Part shown: in pieces, positions 44,601 to 54,799 of the stretch | How positions within the stretch are numbered: the first letter of the stretch is position 1 | How the letters are laid out: every line of letters starts with the position of its first letter | Origin: Leptidea sinapis | Taxonomy: Eukaryota > Arthropoda > Insecta > Lepidoptera > Pieridae | DNA: 64,000 nt | NCBI RefSeq assembly: GCF_905404315.1 | Contig: NC_066283.1 | Span: forward strand, 8,122,001 to 8,186,000 | Reading direction: 5' to 3' | Program-made: the position numbers and the translations under genes | Notes under the pieces: model-generated | The model's input: only the letters and a program-made list of their open reading frames with translations | Databases searched by the model: none | What the model was told of the DNA's origin: nothing

Positions 44601-47600
44601 TTAATTGTATAAAATCAGTAATGTATGATATTAAGTTACTACTAGGACTGGCTGTTTTAATGTTAGCAGTAAGCTAACTGTTTCAGAATCTTTTAAATGA
44701 TTCATATTCTGGGTGTAGATAAAGTCTTGTATGCAACTGTTGATAATTAGGTGTTAAAACACTCATGTGATACTATTATCACCCACATTCGTGTTTTAAT
44801 ACCCCTTATTACACAACAGTTGCATAAATAACTATTGCACAATAATTCTTGAGTATGGTTGTCAGTCATACATCATTATTACCTGCATAACTAAATAGTC
44901 AATTATAACTCTTGTTAGAAGACTCAGAAGTATGTGAGTATCTCTTGCATGATTTTCAAGCCACTCCTTGGTTTTCGACATAGTCTTACTTCCTCCGCCT
45001 TCTATCATATATCCCATCAGTGTGAACTGAAAATATCCAATTCTTGATAAATCTGCCTTTTCTGTATCATATATAACATATATAAGAGGGGGCAAACGGG
45101 CAAGAGGCTCGGAATAGGGAGTGGTGTCAAAAGATGCGTTGCCGGCCTTTAAGGTGGGATACTCATGGGAGTATGCTCTTGCGGTTGCGCGGTTGTGGAA
45201 TACCAGTCGTCAACGTTATATGGGTGGTATTAGCATTTTGACGTAATGTCCGGTGGTGGAATTCGACCGCTATTATTTACAAAAGATGGATAGACGTCCA
45301 TATTAATAAAAATAGAAAATGATTTTTTTTAGCTAAACTAAGAATTAGGGACAATTCCCTTTGTGAATGTGGTCTACATGAGGGAAATGTGGATCATTTA
45401 TTCTTAAATCGCCCTTTAATGCAACCTTCTTTGTACAACTTTATACCCCCTGAAGTTCTCCGCCCTATTTAAATGTCTAAGTAATTATATTTGTGTATGT
45501 CCTTTATAGTCTAACAGCATGTATATTTGCATCAGGTATAAGAAAATAAAACTTGTTTCAATCTTTAGCAACGATCACTACCATTTAAATTAGAAAACAA
45601 ATACTCTAAGCTTGGTGGTCTACCTAAACGTGACACTGGCACACTTGTGGTATAACTTCCACAGAAGTCACAGTAGGAAGAATAGAATAGAATACATATA
45701 AACGTTAGATGTAATGCACTCATACATAAGTAGGTGTCGTGCATGTCCGCTTATTGGCCTTGTTGAGACCTGCGTCTGTGTGCGTGCGTATTTTCGAACG
45801 TTCGTGCGTAGTTTCTTTACCGCTTTAGGGTGTCTATATACAGTATGTATTTTGCTTTTATGAATTAAATGTAGCCACATACTTGTTATAGCATTTGCTG
45901 ACGATATACAAAACATGAACGAAATCGGTGCGCTAATTAGGTCAAAATGTACTTTTAATTTTAAACCAATATCATCGTGCTGTATATTATATACCATATA
46001 TATATACAATAATTGACCCAAGTCAATGGTTCAATGAACTTGAATCTTTGCACATCATAAAGCGATGTTGTCATCCCGCGCGCTTCAAGTTAAAAGACAG
46101 TTTGTCGGAAAGAACAGCAGCGAAAGAACGCGTACGGGCTAAGGGTAGGGCACAATCTATCGATAAATAGCATTTAATAATATCGATTAATACCCAATTC
46201 AAAAAGCTATTTAACTTTAAATACTTAGCGCACAGTGTTTCTAGAAATATCGTAAAAAACCCTTAAAGCACTACACACTAAGTATTTAAATTATTTTTCT
46301 TTTGTTTAAATAGTAAACAGATAATAATTATAAACAAAGTAGAAATAAACAATAACGTGTTTTAATGTCTTACATGAATTGTAATACAAAGCAATCTAAT
46401 TTTTAAAAACCGTACCAACTTACCTATTGCTACTCAGGTTTTTTTAAACGGATAAATGAGGGTACGGGATACCTGATATTAATTGATCACCGCCGCCCAC
46501 ATTCTCTTACAACACCAAAGGAATCACAGGAGCGTTAGCGGGGTTTTTGAAAGGTGTACAGGCTGATTTTAAAGAGAAGATATGTATGTCAAGGATCAAA
46601 GTTCTTTGAAAAGGCACTGTAAGGGAAGGACTTACATCCTGATGTTGGAATTGATATCTTAATTTGTGGCGAGTCGTGCGAAAGTGGAATTCGGCGGCAG
46701 GAATCAGGTCAAGCAGTTGTTGGGAAAAGTCTCTGCAACGCCAAGTGATCTAGTCGTTCACAGAGACTGGATCCCCGACAATTCGAGTTTTTTAGTTAGC
46801 GTACTGTCGTCACAGGACGAGACCATGACTCTGCCACATCAAAAAACCCTTGTAGTCACTCACAACTCACAAAACAGTAGTTTCGTAAGTTTAATCGTAA
46901 AAAAATATTTTTTAAAAGTTCATTAAATTTATAATTTGTTTAAATTATTATAACATTCGAATAACATAAAAATCGTTGTATCCTAGCCTTGGGTAGGTAT
47001 TTGGTAATTACTAAATAAGTGTAAAAAATTATCGATAAATTATAATTGTGAGGTCTTCCCTATTAAAGACTTATTTTTTAGTTATTTGAATGTTCACCAG
47101 TTGTCATCACTCATCAGTGATCATTGTATCGCGAGTCTTCTGGGCGAATAGATTATGACGTGTTTGCCTTTCGAAGGAATCAAGCACTGAAATGAACACT
47201 AACAACTATTTCACTTTACGGTGACCTTTTTACGGTGAATTTGACATTTATTTTTTCTTTGACGTTTGCGTATACGGGTGAATTTGTTTTTTGAAGATAA
47301 AACAAGATGCACAATATTGAATTTCAAGTTCAGTTCAGTTATACTGAAATAAAAAAGTGTTCGTAAGAATGAACACAGTGAATTTTTATTGCGTCGCAAA
47401 TAATCAAACAAATCAAAGGTGAAGCCGACGATCCAGAGGTCAATGTACATTGACTGTACAGTAGTGTTCACTGTTAGCACATTTATTTATTTTGTTTGAA
47501 AGTTTCACTTTTTCAATTTAATATTTTTAATTAAATTATTAATTTTGCGATTGTTCTGTGGACTAGTATTACTTATATTTTTATTTATTTCATAGGTATG

Positions 47601-50600
47601 CAGTCCATACTGTATACTATGATACTAGTGATACAAAACCAGTGATTATTTCAGTCCGGTACCAATTAACACAAAGGCAAAACAAATTCATATCTTATTT
47701 AATGGTTTTGGATATAAGAATTGGGAAATATCAATACCGGGTACAAATTTTAACAATAGGTATTTAACCTTCAAATCGTTCAAGTCTTAACAAAGATGGT
47801 TCAATTAAATAATTAACAAATTAATTGAGATTATAAACTCATGCAAGGCCAAATATTAATTTGCATAGGTGAGCTCACTTACTAATAATGTAAAATAGTA
47901 CTTGTATTATAAATATTTTTATTTTACTTCTTTTGATTTATATATATATATGGAATATTTTTAAATTCTCGAACTATCAAAGTATATTCTCTAACAATAA
48001 AGATTGAATAAGACAACATGTGTACGGGCTGTATGACAAGTGTCGGTACCTGATGTTAAGTCATCACGTACATGACACGTAACCAACCAATAATAGAATA
48101 TGTGAGTTAATCATGTTAGTTTCACATAAATAGGCGCGCAACAGTATTTGTGTTGCGGAGAATAGACCATACAATGATTGACCATTGATTCTTAGTTCTT
48201 GTTGATGAAAATTATTTTTTACCATTAAAAAACAATTACTTTAAATAATTATATAGGATAGGTAAATGAGTTTGTTAAGATTTTATAATATTTTGAATTG
48301 TTCATCATAATTAGTGTCTATGTCACATCAGGATATTGAACTTTATTTTCGAAAATTTCATTTGAATACTACTGATTTGTGCTTTCGTGCATTGAATTAT
48401 GTAAGTTACTTAGATATACAAAAATGGGGTCTAATTATGGTATTTTTGAAAAGTATAAAAAAAACAGAGTAATTTTTCCATTGGCAACCCAGAAAACACT
48501 GCGCTATGTATTTAAAGTTAAATAGCTTTCTGAATCGGGTATAAATCGATATTATTAAACACTATTTATCGATAGATTGTGCCTTACCCTAAGCCAGTTC
48601 GCGTTCTTTTGCTTTAGGACGGTCCGACGCATTTAGTCACAGTGAGAAGGGAACAGGCAACATTGCTTCTGTTTTGTCCGACAAACTGTCTTCGAACTTG
48701 AAGTGTGCAGGATTGCAACATGGCATTTTGATGTGCGAAGATTCAAGTTGCCATAACAAGTATGTGGCTACCTTTAATTCATTATTGCAAAATACATACT
48801 GTACATCGAACTATATCGAAGCCATAAGTAACCAAAGCCATATTACAAATGTTAATCTTACAGGTGCTCCTGTGAAGCCTATCAGTGGTACTCTTCCTTC
48901 TATTTTATGTCTGGTTAGGGTGATAGCTTGTCCAACATACAGCAGCCTAGACACAGCTCCATCTTCTTGAAGTTGTTCCATATCATCAGGACTCATCAAT
49001 GGGTTTGGAAAAACTGGCCCCTGCAACATAAACAATTTTCTTATTTATAACTTTAATACTACAAAATAAATATTTCTGTCACACTATCATATATTTTATC
49101 GGCTACTCTTTTCAGAAAATTCATGATTCTATTGATTTACTATTATTACAAAATAATTTAAGCAATTGAGTCACTATCATTAAGTCAAAACTAAAAAATA
49201 GTATAACTTTGTAGTATGTAACATATATATCCTCGTAAGCCCGGAGGACCCTTTAAATGGACCAAATAATCATAGTCATTAAGGCATTTGAAATTGCAAG
49301 TTGCAATTAACACCAATGCTGGTTTTGAAGGTACCAAAACTTTAGTATTCATTCCAATTCAAATAGTAAAAAAGTAAGTATATTGTTGATGACTTTAGAG
49401 ATTGCAATTTGTGAATAGAGGGCTTAAGTACTAGATGCACATAGAGGTGTTCAAGGCTGGCAACACTCTTGTGATTCCTCTGGTGTTGCAAGATTATTTA
49501 TATTAAATTCAAGATATTTTTATTCAAAATAGGATTTAAAATCACTTATTGAACGTCAAAATCTACCACCCATTCAAAGAGACTGCCTCAGACCTGAGAA
49601 GAATGGGCGCAAGAACCTCAGCGGGGGTTTTTTTTTTTAATATAAAATATGGATTACAATGTAATATCGTACAATAAACATTTATAATTAAAGAGCCTGA
49701 GGGTGTTTGCTTTATTCCCAGTCCGTGGTGTCATTAAGAAAATCGTTTATGCTATTCCTTTCCCACACAAACGTTTTTTCACAATTCTTTTAAATTTCGT
49801 AACACATTTGTTTTGTACATTTTCTGGGATCATATTGTAGAAGCATATACATCGCCCAACAAAAGACTTACTAACTCGACCCAACCGAGTAGTAGGCATA
49901 ACAAGTTTATGTTTGTTACTCATGTTAACATTATGAATGTCACAGTTTCTAGAAAATTCCTCAATGTGCTTATGAACATACAAAACATTATCAAAAATGT
50001 ATTGAGAAGCAACAGTCAAAATGTTTATTTCTTTAAATTTTTCTCTTAATGATTCTTTAGGACCAAGGTTATAAATCGTTCGAATAGCCCTCTTCTGCAG
50101 CACAAAGATAGTATTAATATCGGCCGCACTGCCCCATAACAATATACCATAGGACATAATACTAAGAAAATAACTAAAGTATACTAATCTCGCCATATAT
50201 ATGTCAGTTAACAGTCTAATTTTCTTAACCGCATATGCTGCAGAACTAAGCCTATTCGCCAATGCTTCAATATGGGAGCCCCACTGCAATTTGGAATCAA
50301 GAGTAATGCCAAGAAATATAGCAGATTCCACTGGTTTTACCACCTCTCCATTTAATAAAATATTCGCATCTACATTTTTGACATTTGGCGCGGTTAATTT
50401 AATATATTTGCTTTTATGATAATTTAACAATAACTTATTGGCGCTAAACCAGTACATGATGTCACATAGAGCATTGTTTACTTCGTCATATTATATTAAC
50501 ACCAGGTGACCCATACGCTTGTTTATCCTAATATTCAATAAAAAAAAGAGGTATGCACATTACATACAGGTGAAATAATCTCAATTAATGTTAGTAATCT

Positions 50601-52269
50601 TTAGGTTTATCACTTCAATTTTGAATGGTAATAAAAGTAAAATTAGTGAATTTCATTCCATTCCTGAGAATTCCAATCAAGAGTCCAAATCAAACATTTA
50701 TAGAACCTTGCAAAGGACCTTTGGTGGTGTGGTCTTAATATTCATTCAAGTTTTTATTTAGTGATTTTGTTTTTAAAATAGCCTAGTAGTTCATATTTAA
50801 ATTTTAAAAAATAATAATAGTCCTATGCAAACTATCTAGCTTTACTAACTAATAAGAACATTTTAGTTTTAAATTTTTCAGTTTTTATGGAAATTGGTTT
50901 TAATGGAAAGAGAATCTTAAATGATCATCAATTAATCTAATATTTATTAAATTTCATACAAAAACTAGAGCTAACTAGATAATTTTTGATATCCATTAAA
51001 ACCTACAATGTTGCCCTATAATATATTGAAACAATTACTTTACCTCGATTTTTGAAATGTATTAAAATTAGAGATGAAACGGATAGCAGTTTGGCTGGAT
51101 ACCGGATATTCAGCCTACCAATTGGCTGAATAGCCAAATATCCGGCCGCCGGATATCCGTCCGAACTTAGCCGTTTGGTATATCGCACACACAAACACAG
51201 ACTCGCATAGGCAGCAAATAATTTGCATTTTAGTGCAGTATGAGTACTACTTCATTAATTTTTTTCTATTACATTCATTTACTATGGTGTGATTAAAAAT
51301 TTACAACTAAAATTAAACTAATTATAATTCTTAAGTGATACTAAAACTAACTACTAATACAGCAAATAAATGAATAGTAGGTAGTTATCCGGTATTCGGA
51401 CGGATAGTATTAAGGCCGCCGGATACCATATAGTTACCGGATATCCGTTTCATCTCTACTTAAAATAACCATATTTATAGTGCAAAATTACATATTATGA
51501 ATATGAAGTTAAAATTCTGCAAGAGTTTCAAATGGTTTATTGTTTTAAATTTTTTGTTTAATGTAGTGATTAAAACCGGAAGTAGTTTTAAAACAACTAT
51601 TTTTATCTCTTCAAAACATCTTATACAAAGCCTCAACACTTATTTCAAGTCAATCTGATATGTATAACACTTATTATTGATTTAAAAATCTTTAGTTGAA
51701 GTGCTCAGCCTTTATCACTACAAAAATTTGGATGTTTACAGAGTAGCTTCGGTTATTATTGAAACCCACCTTACCTTTGATCTTAAGAGGATATATTAGA
51801 CATTTAACATAATTTCAAGTAGCATACAGGGATGTATCTAAAATTTGATATAAAACACATCATTAAGATATCGATAAATAGTAACTTACCAAACCGGGAT
51901 GCATTTCCACTGTCATACCAAGTGCCTGTGGTATAACAAGAATATCACTGAAAATTATTGAGGCATCTAAATGTTCGTATCGTCGAAGTGGTTGCAGGGT
52001 AACTTCACAAGCTAATTCGGGTGTGCGACACACTGTGAAAAAGTCGTTTTTGGCACGAACTTCTTGAAACTCCGGTAAATATCTGCCGGCTTGTCGCATA
52101 ACCCAAACAGGGACTTTATCTACTTCTTTCCCTGCAGCTGCATCTAACAGCCTTCTGTTTTTTAGCGGTGGAAAATTCTGTAATAATAAAATAATGCTTG
52201 AAAAATGTCTTTCTATTTTTAAAAGATTTATAAACAGTAATTTTTGTTAACCTTATTTGTAAAGTCCAT
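38689..52269 (-). CDS. UROD: Uroporphyrinogen decarboxylase (UROD)
   Basis: Seven exons on the minus strand: 52269-52252, 52177-51890, 49020-48862, 45026-44883, 44064-43909, 42377-42207, 38832-38689. All introns lie between codons (phase 0) and have GT/AG ends. 359 residues (human 367). This cytosolic homodimer decarboxylates the four acetate side chains of uroporphyrinogen III to give coproporphyrinogen III in haem synthesis. Key residues are in place: Arg34 and Arg38 in MRQAGRY, Asp84 in IIFSDIL, Tyr in GYMIEGGG, and His337 in YIANLGHG. Other family blocks are LQPLRRYEHLDAS, PQALGMTVEMHPG, GLDWTVDP and TLQGNLDP. The first exon encodes only MDFTNK, so the start is less certain than the rest. 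The common Trp of the APWTLM block is Phe here (APFTLM). Introns swell the gene to 13.6 kb and are full of repeats. Confidence 0.95.
39111..39787 (+). mobile_element. Foldback element, copy 1, in UROD intron 6
   Basis: 39111-39172 and 39625-39682 are imperfect inverted repeats of about 60 bp (AGACTTTATCTA.. against ..TAGATAAAGTCT; CAGTTAGCTTA against TAAGCTAACTG). A second inverted block follows: AACTGTTGATAA with GGTATTAAAACAC against GTGTTTTAATACC and CAACAGTTGCAT (39690-39778). The whole 0.68 kb recurs at 44118-44842. No coding capacity. Confidence 0.8.
39788..40639. other. UROD intron 6, no feature assigned
   Basis: No gene. A (TA)n run lies at about 40465-40485. Confidence 0.4.
40645..40770 (+). 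mobile_element. tRNA-derived SINE head in UROD intron 6
   Basis: TGGTTAGCTCAGTTGGTTAG carries an A-box-like promoter, CTGGCACGGAACGCCGG can fold as a 5-bp anticodon-type stem with a 7-base loop, and GTGGGTTCGCATC is a shortened B box (GGTTCG without the usual AATCC). An A/T-rich body (TTCATAAAATTTTGTTTTTC) follows. This is a SINE and not a functional tRNA gene. Confidence 0.75.
41229..41640. repeat. Tandem duplication, two units of about 207 bp
   Basis: CCTACGAAGTTGTGGCTTCGTAT at 41229 recurs at 41436 (with CTTCATAT). Both units share AGAGAATTTTGTTAAAAAAT, GATACAAGTTT, ACCATGTTAT and end in CTGCCATTAACCCATAT. The units have diverged by roughly a fifth (estimate by eye), so the duplication is old. 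Confidence 0.8.
41930..42020 (+). mobile_element. 3' end fragment of jockey-like LINE (family J)
   Basis: ATTCCTCTGGTGTTGCAGGA, GTAGCGGTGATCACTTAA and GTGACCCGTATGCTCGTTTG match the terminal block of the family in sense direction. Confidence 0.75.
42085..42165 (-). mobile_element. 3' tail fragment of CR1-like LINE (family C)
   Basis: TCAAATTCAAAATTTTTTGC, TCAAAATAGGATATGATATC and ACTTATTGAAAGTCAAAAAC are the reverse complement of the 3' UTR end seen at 13270-13320 and 63570-63610. Confidence 0.7.
42499..42556. repeat. Perfect hairpin, 25-bp stem with 8-base loop
   Basis: Left arm 42499-42523 (GGCACTAACCCGAAAAATGA is its main part) and right arm 42532-42556 are exact reverse complements; the loop is TTTCTTGT. 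It lies in UROD intron 5, about 0.1 kb beyond the TIFAKGAGE exon. No terminal motif or flanking duplication identifies it as a MITE. Confidence 0.95.
42557..43908. other. UROD intron 5, no further feature
   Basis: Upstream part of the intron between 42378 and 43908. No gene and no repeat that I can name, apart from the hairpin at its downstream end. Isolated frames of about 60 codons are not supported. Confidence 0.4.
44118..44842 (+). mobile_element. Foldback element, copy 2, in UROD intron 4
   Basis: Same element as 39111-39787 and in the same orientation. TTTAAATCCTCTATTAAAGA, GCTCGATGCGTGGTA, GTTTACGCGCG and CTCATGTGATACTATTATC are shared. The first inverted end is shortened (TTTACACCACTGC replaces the AGACTTTATC start). 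It follows the VESGAQLL exon closely. Confidence 0.8.
45097..45570 (+). mobile_element. Degenerate LINE 3' fragment(s) in UROD intron 3
   Basis: GCGTTGCCGGCCTTTAAGGT at about 45140 is a phrase found in the ends of jockey-like repeats. From about 45330 a plus-strand translation (RIRDNSLCECGLHEGNVDHL) matches the Cys/His C-terminal region of RNase-H-class LINEs, followed by a 3' UTR with AAAATAAAACTTG. The two parts may belong to different elements. Confidence 0.55.
45495..45690 (-). repeat. Repeat shared inverted with 33726-33935
   Basis: See 33726-33935. It includes ATAGTCTAACAGCATGTATA, AAAATAAAACTTGTTTCAAT and ACTCTAAGCTTGGTGGTCTA. Confidence 0.65.
46440..46800 (-). mobile_element. Jockey-like LINE (family J) fragment inside the inverted-repeat element
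   Basis: GATCACCGCCGCCCACATTC and TACAACACCAAAGGAATCAC near 46485-46530, then GAAAGTGGAATTCGGCGGCA, GATCTAGTCGTTCACAGAG and ATCCCCGACAATTCGAG near 46680-46790, are antisense parts of the family, with an internal deletion. Confidence 0.7.
46801..48489. other. Interior of the inverted-repeat element, no gene
   Basis: AT-rich, with short imperfect inverted pieces (for example GTACATTGACTGTAC near 47445). No frame above 90 codons with recognisable content. Confidence 0.4.
49438..50545. mobile_element. Jockey-like LINE 3' end interrupted by a CR1-like LINE
   Basis: GGCTGGCAACACTCTTGTGA and CCTCTGGTGTTGCAAG (49460-49492) and ACACCAGGTGACCCATACGC with CAATAAAAAAAAG (50498-50545) are two halves of one family J 3' end. 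Between them lies the CR1-like copy 49507-50490, flanked by TTATATTAA on both sides. Confidence 0.8.
49507..50490 (-). mobile_element. 5'-truncated CR1-like LINE (family C) with 9-bp target duplication
   Basis: Minus-strand copy with TTATATTAA at 49498-49506 and 50491-50499. It starts in the RT thumb region (YWFSANKLLLNYHKSKYIKL) and reads open through 49747-50457 (236 codons): KPVESAIFLGITLDSKLQW, LLWGSAADINTIFVLQKRAI, KLVMPTTRLGRVSKSF. The end of the frame is near KKRLCGKG, followed by the 3' UTR and the GAATT tail. Unlike the copy at 12461-12484, it has no 13-base insertion. In UROD intron 2. Confidence 0.88.
50546..51068. other. UROD intron 2, no feature
   Basis: AT-rich intron sequence; nothing recognised. 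Confidence 0.4.
51069..51458. mobile_element. hAT-like MITE with 8-bp target duplication
   Basis: 390 bp. Ends TAGAGATGAAACGGATA and TATCCGTTTCATCTCTA are inverted repeats, continued imperfectly by CCGGATATTC/ATCCGG pieces. Flanks ATTAAAAT (51061-51068) and CTTAAAAT (51459-51466) agree at 7 of 8 positions. An 8-bp duplication and this length fit a non-autonomous hAT element. The interior is rich in palindromic CCGGATATCCG-type words. In UROD intron 2. Confidence 0.85.
51467..51889. other. UROD intron 2, downstream of the splice donor, no feature
   Basis: AT-rich; nothing recognised. Confidence 0.4.
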
Positions 52270-53359
52270 ATTTTATTACGACTTATCGCTGTACTTTACT
52301 TAGCGATTACAGGATGCCGATTGATATGTTAGTTATTCAATTAAAAGTAATAATACTTAATTTTCTTATCACGCAACGAATTAGTATAATTGGTTCGTAT
52401 TGTATTTAGATCTAAGTTAATTGTTATTGCAAAAAAAACTTCGAGTTCATACAATGAAAATGTCTAAACTCTAAAGCTTTTTTCTGACAATGACATTTGA
52501 CAGGTCGAATACGATCAATAAGTTAGTTTTTTTAGTTAGTTTTATTTATTGGCTATATGGGCTTGAACTCCTAATATTGGACGAAGAGGGACGAAGAAAC
52601 CAAAAAAAGTTTTATTTATTTAGACTTTAGAGCTTTGGTAACAAGACCTTCAGCTCAAACCAAAATACAATAAAATAAGAATATTTAAATCATTTTTCAA
52701 TTTGCTTCGATTAGGTTTATCAGCAAAAAAATTTTTGATGTAGATTTGACCTCCAATTTATTGTGTTTTGCTACTTTTAATACGATTAATAAGAAAAAGC
52801 TAGACAGACAATAGATAATAATAACGTTGATTGCGAATGAATTATGAGAAAATAACTAATTTTTTTCTGGATTCAAATAATATGAGTACGAACACCGTAC
52901 AAAAAGTAAAACGAAAATGTGGTTAAGAGGGCATGGGAATCTTAGATTTTGTTTGTTTTTTATAACATGAGGGATGGGGTTGCGATGGTGGTTCCGTGAT
53001 AAATATTTATTAGTTACTCTTTGAGGTTTTTCGGCGAAATTTAGTCGTTTTTATTTAATAATTTGCTAGCCCATGTCATCTCGCTCGAAAACATAACGTC
53101 GTCTCAATCAGTATTGAGTTAGTATTCGTGATCAAGTGTGTCTTGTCACTGTCTTTATAAGTATGCGTAAAAGAGTCAACAATATACTTGAAGACACAGG
53201 TTATGTATTGAGACGCCTTCTGGAATACGGTCCAGGGACGAAGTCATATTGTACTGACATAACAGCACCTGTCTAGCTCATCATCATAAACTGATCACCA
53301 CAAAAACATCGATCCATTATATTTTTGAGAACTTGGAATCTATATTTAGACCAGATCCT
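52270..53359. other. Upstream region of UROD, no gene seen
   Basis: The first few hundred bases should hold the UROD promoter. No reading frame or named repeat was recognised. Confidence 0.4.
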
Positions 53360-53600
53360 TAAAGGTCGGCATCGCTCCTGTGGCTCCTCTGCTGTTGCAA
53401 GAGAATGTGGGCGGCTGTCATCACTTAACATATAACACGTACGCTCGTTTGTTCTCCACTTCTATTAGAAAAGGATCAAGTATTTTTTATATGATAACAC
53501 GATGTTTGAACTGTGTATTTTTTTTTATGGAAAAGGAGGACACACGAGCGTACGGGTCATCTGGTGTTAAGTGATCACCACCGCCCACATTCTCTCTCTT
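53360..53600. mobile_element. Two family J 3' end fragments in opposite directions
   Basis: 53360-53460 in sense (AAAGGTCGGCATCGCTCCTG, GCAAGAGAATGTGGGCGGC, CACGTACGCTCGTTTGTTC) and 53523-53595 antisense (TTTTATGGAAAAGGAGGACA, TGATCACCACCGCCCACATT). They face each other about 65 bp apart. Confidence 0.75.
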
Positions 53601-53706
53601 CTCTTGTATTATTGGTGTAACTGCGGATTAAGGCATATGGAATGTCAAGTATGTCACTAAATTCAACAAAAGTAGTTCCATTATTAAATTGAATTCTGCA
53701 TACTTA

Positions 53707-53844
53707 CACCTCTATTCATAATAGTTTGCTAACTTAAAGCATTGCTAATTCTCACTCTGTCTTCTTCTATTGACCTAAGTCAGAATGAGAAAAAACACTG
53801 CTAAGCGGCTGTTTAAAGTTAGCGGACCATTATGAATAAGGGCG
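53707..53844. mobile_element. Harbinger-like MITE with TTA duplication
   Basis: 138 bp. Ends CACCTCTATTCATAAT and ATTATGAATAAGGGCG are inverted with three mismatches, and inverted similarity continues inward (TTTGCTAACTTAAAGC against GTTTAAAGTTAGCGG). TTA stands on both sides (53704-53706, 53845-53847). TTA duplication is typical of PIF/Harbinger; the element is non-coding. Confidence 0.75.
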
Positions 53845-54142
53845 TTAGGCTACGGTGGGACCAAGGTGCCAGTGCTTGTTGCTGCTCACTGACATGCTCA
53901 TACAAGACAAATTGCTCGTGAGAAACAATATAAATATACATGGGTACGCAACGGCCGCATATTTGTTAGAAAAATTGATCAATCACCCGCTAAACAAATT
54001 AAGTGTTACGATTCGCTTAACAAATTTTGATCTGCCTATCCGTCAATCCCAATAATAATCTGTAATATAATATCTAAACTAAATTACAAAATTCAATATC
54101 TACTACCAAAACTTTAGAGGACTCTAGTCCAAAGTAAAAGAA

Positions 54143-54682
54143 GTGATACTAACGACCTTTACATCAAACTATGATATTATTGTTGGTACAGAAACTTGGT
54201 TAGATGACGGAATTCACGAAAGTGATCTGTTTGGAGATAAATATGATGTACACAGGAAAGATCGTAGTCCTAGTAGTTCATCCAAAGCAAATGGAGGAGT
54301 TGTTATTATGGCTGTTTCCAAACATTTAATTTCAAGAAGAGTCAACCATTTCGAAAGCACCAGCGAAGATTTATGGCTATCAGTGAAATGTCGTTTTGAC
54401 AATGATAAAGTCTACAAGGAAATACTGTTCTCTACACTTTACTTACCCCCTCCGGTTACGGCCACCACACTGGATTACTTTCTAGACAATTGTAGTTACG
54501 TTATGCAGTCTTATTCTGGCAAAATCATCATCGTAGGTGACTTTAATCTGGGATTTATCAACAGGAAATATGATAGTAGCAGCTCCTCTCATTTGCTACC
54601 AATTAATTATAATTGTAATTTAGGATACCGTTTAATCGATTTTATGCCCTTAAACAACTTGGTTCAGAACAATAATTATTAG
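54143..54682 (+). pseudogene. Endonuclease domain of the jockey-clade LINE
   Basis: An open frame of 179 codons with the apurinic-type endonuclease blocks VGTETWLDDGI, KANGGVVIMAV and IIIVGDFNLGF. Frame and length are incomplete at both ends: the first conserved strand upstream (54070-54140) is broken by stops and the SDH motif at the end is lost. Confidence 0.75.
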
Positions 54683-54799
54683 ATTTAATACTCTGTAACA
54701 TTGAAGGTATGTCTGTAGAACATTGTGGGAGCCCATTGAGCAAACTCGATACTCATCATCCAGCTTTAAATGTAGACATATACAGAAATTTATTATATT

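Larger units (their letters stand above)
46037..48749. mobile_element. 2.7-kb element with long terminal inverted repeats, in UROD intron 3
   Basis: Left arm 46037 to about 46250 is matched by the reverse complement of 48749 to about 48490: AACTTGAATCTTTGCACATC, CTTCAAGTT, GACAGTTTGTCGGA, GGCACAATCTATCGATAAATAG, AAAGCTATTTAACTTTAAATAC and CAGTGTTT are shared. The right arm has about 45 bases extra. Each outer end also contains AACTTGA..TCAAGTT as a sub-repeat. The 2.2-kb interior has no transposase frame; it carries a family J fragment (46440-46800). Probably a non-autonomous DNA transposon or foldback element of unknown family. The right end stops 113 bp from exon 3. Confidence 0.7.

Noticed and set aside
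45668..46021. 117-codon minus-strand frame in UROD intron 3
   Set aside because: No recognisable domain and it overlaps a repeat (45495-45690); chance frame.
48674..48970. 98-codon plus-strand frame
   Set aside because: It is largely the antisense shadow of UROD exon 3 (48862-49020).
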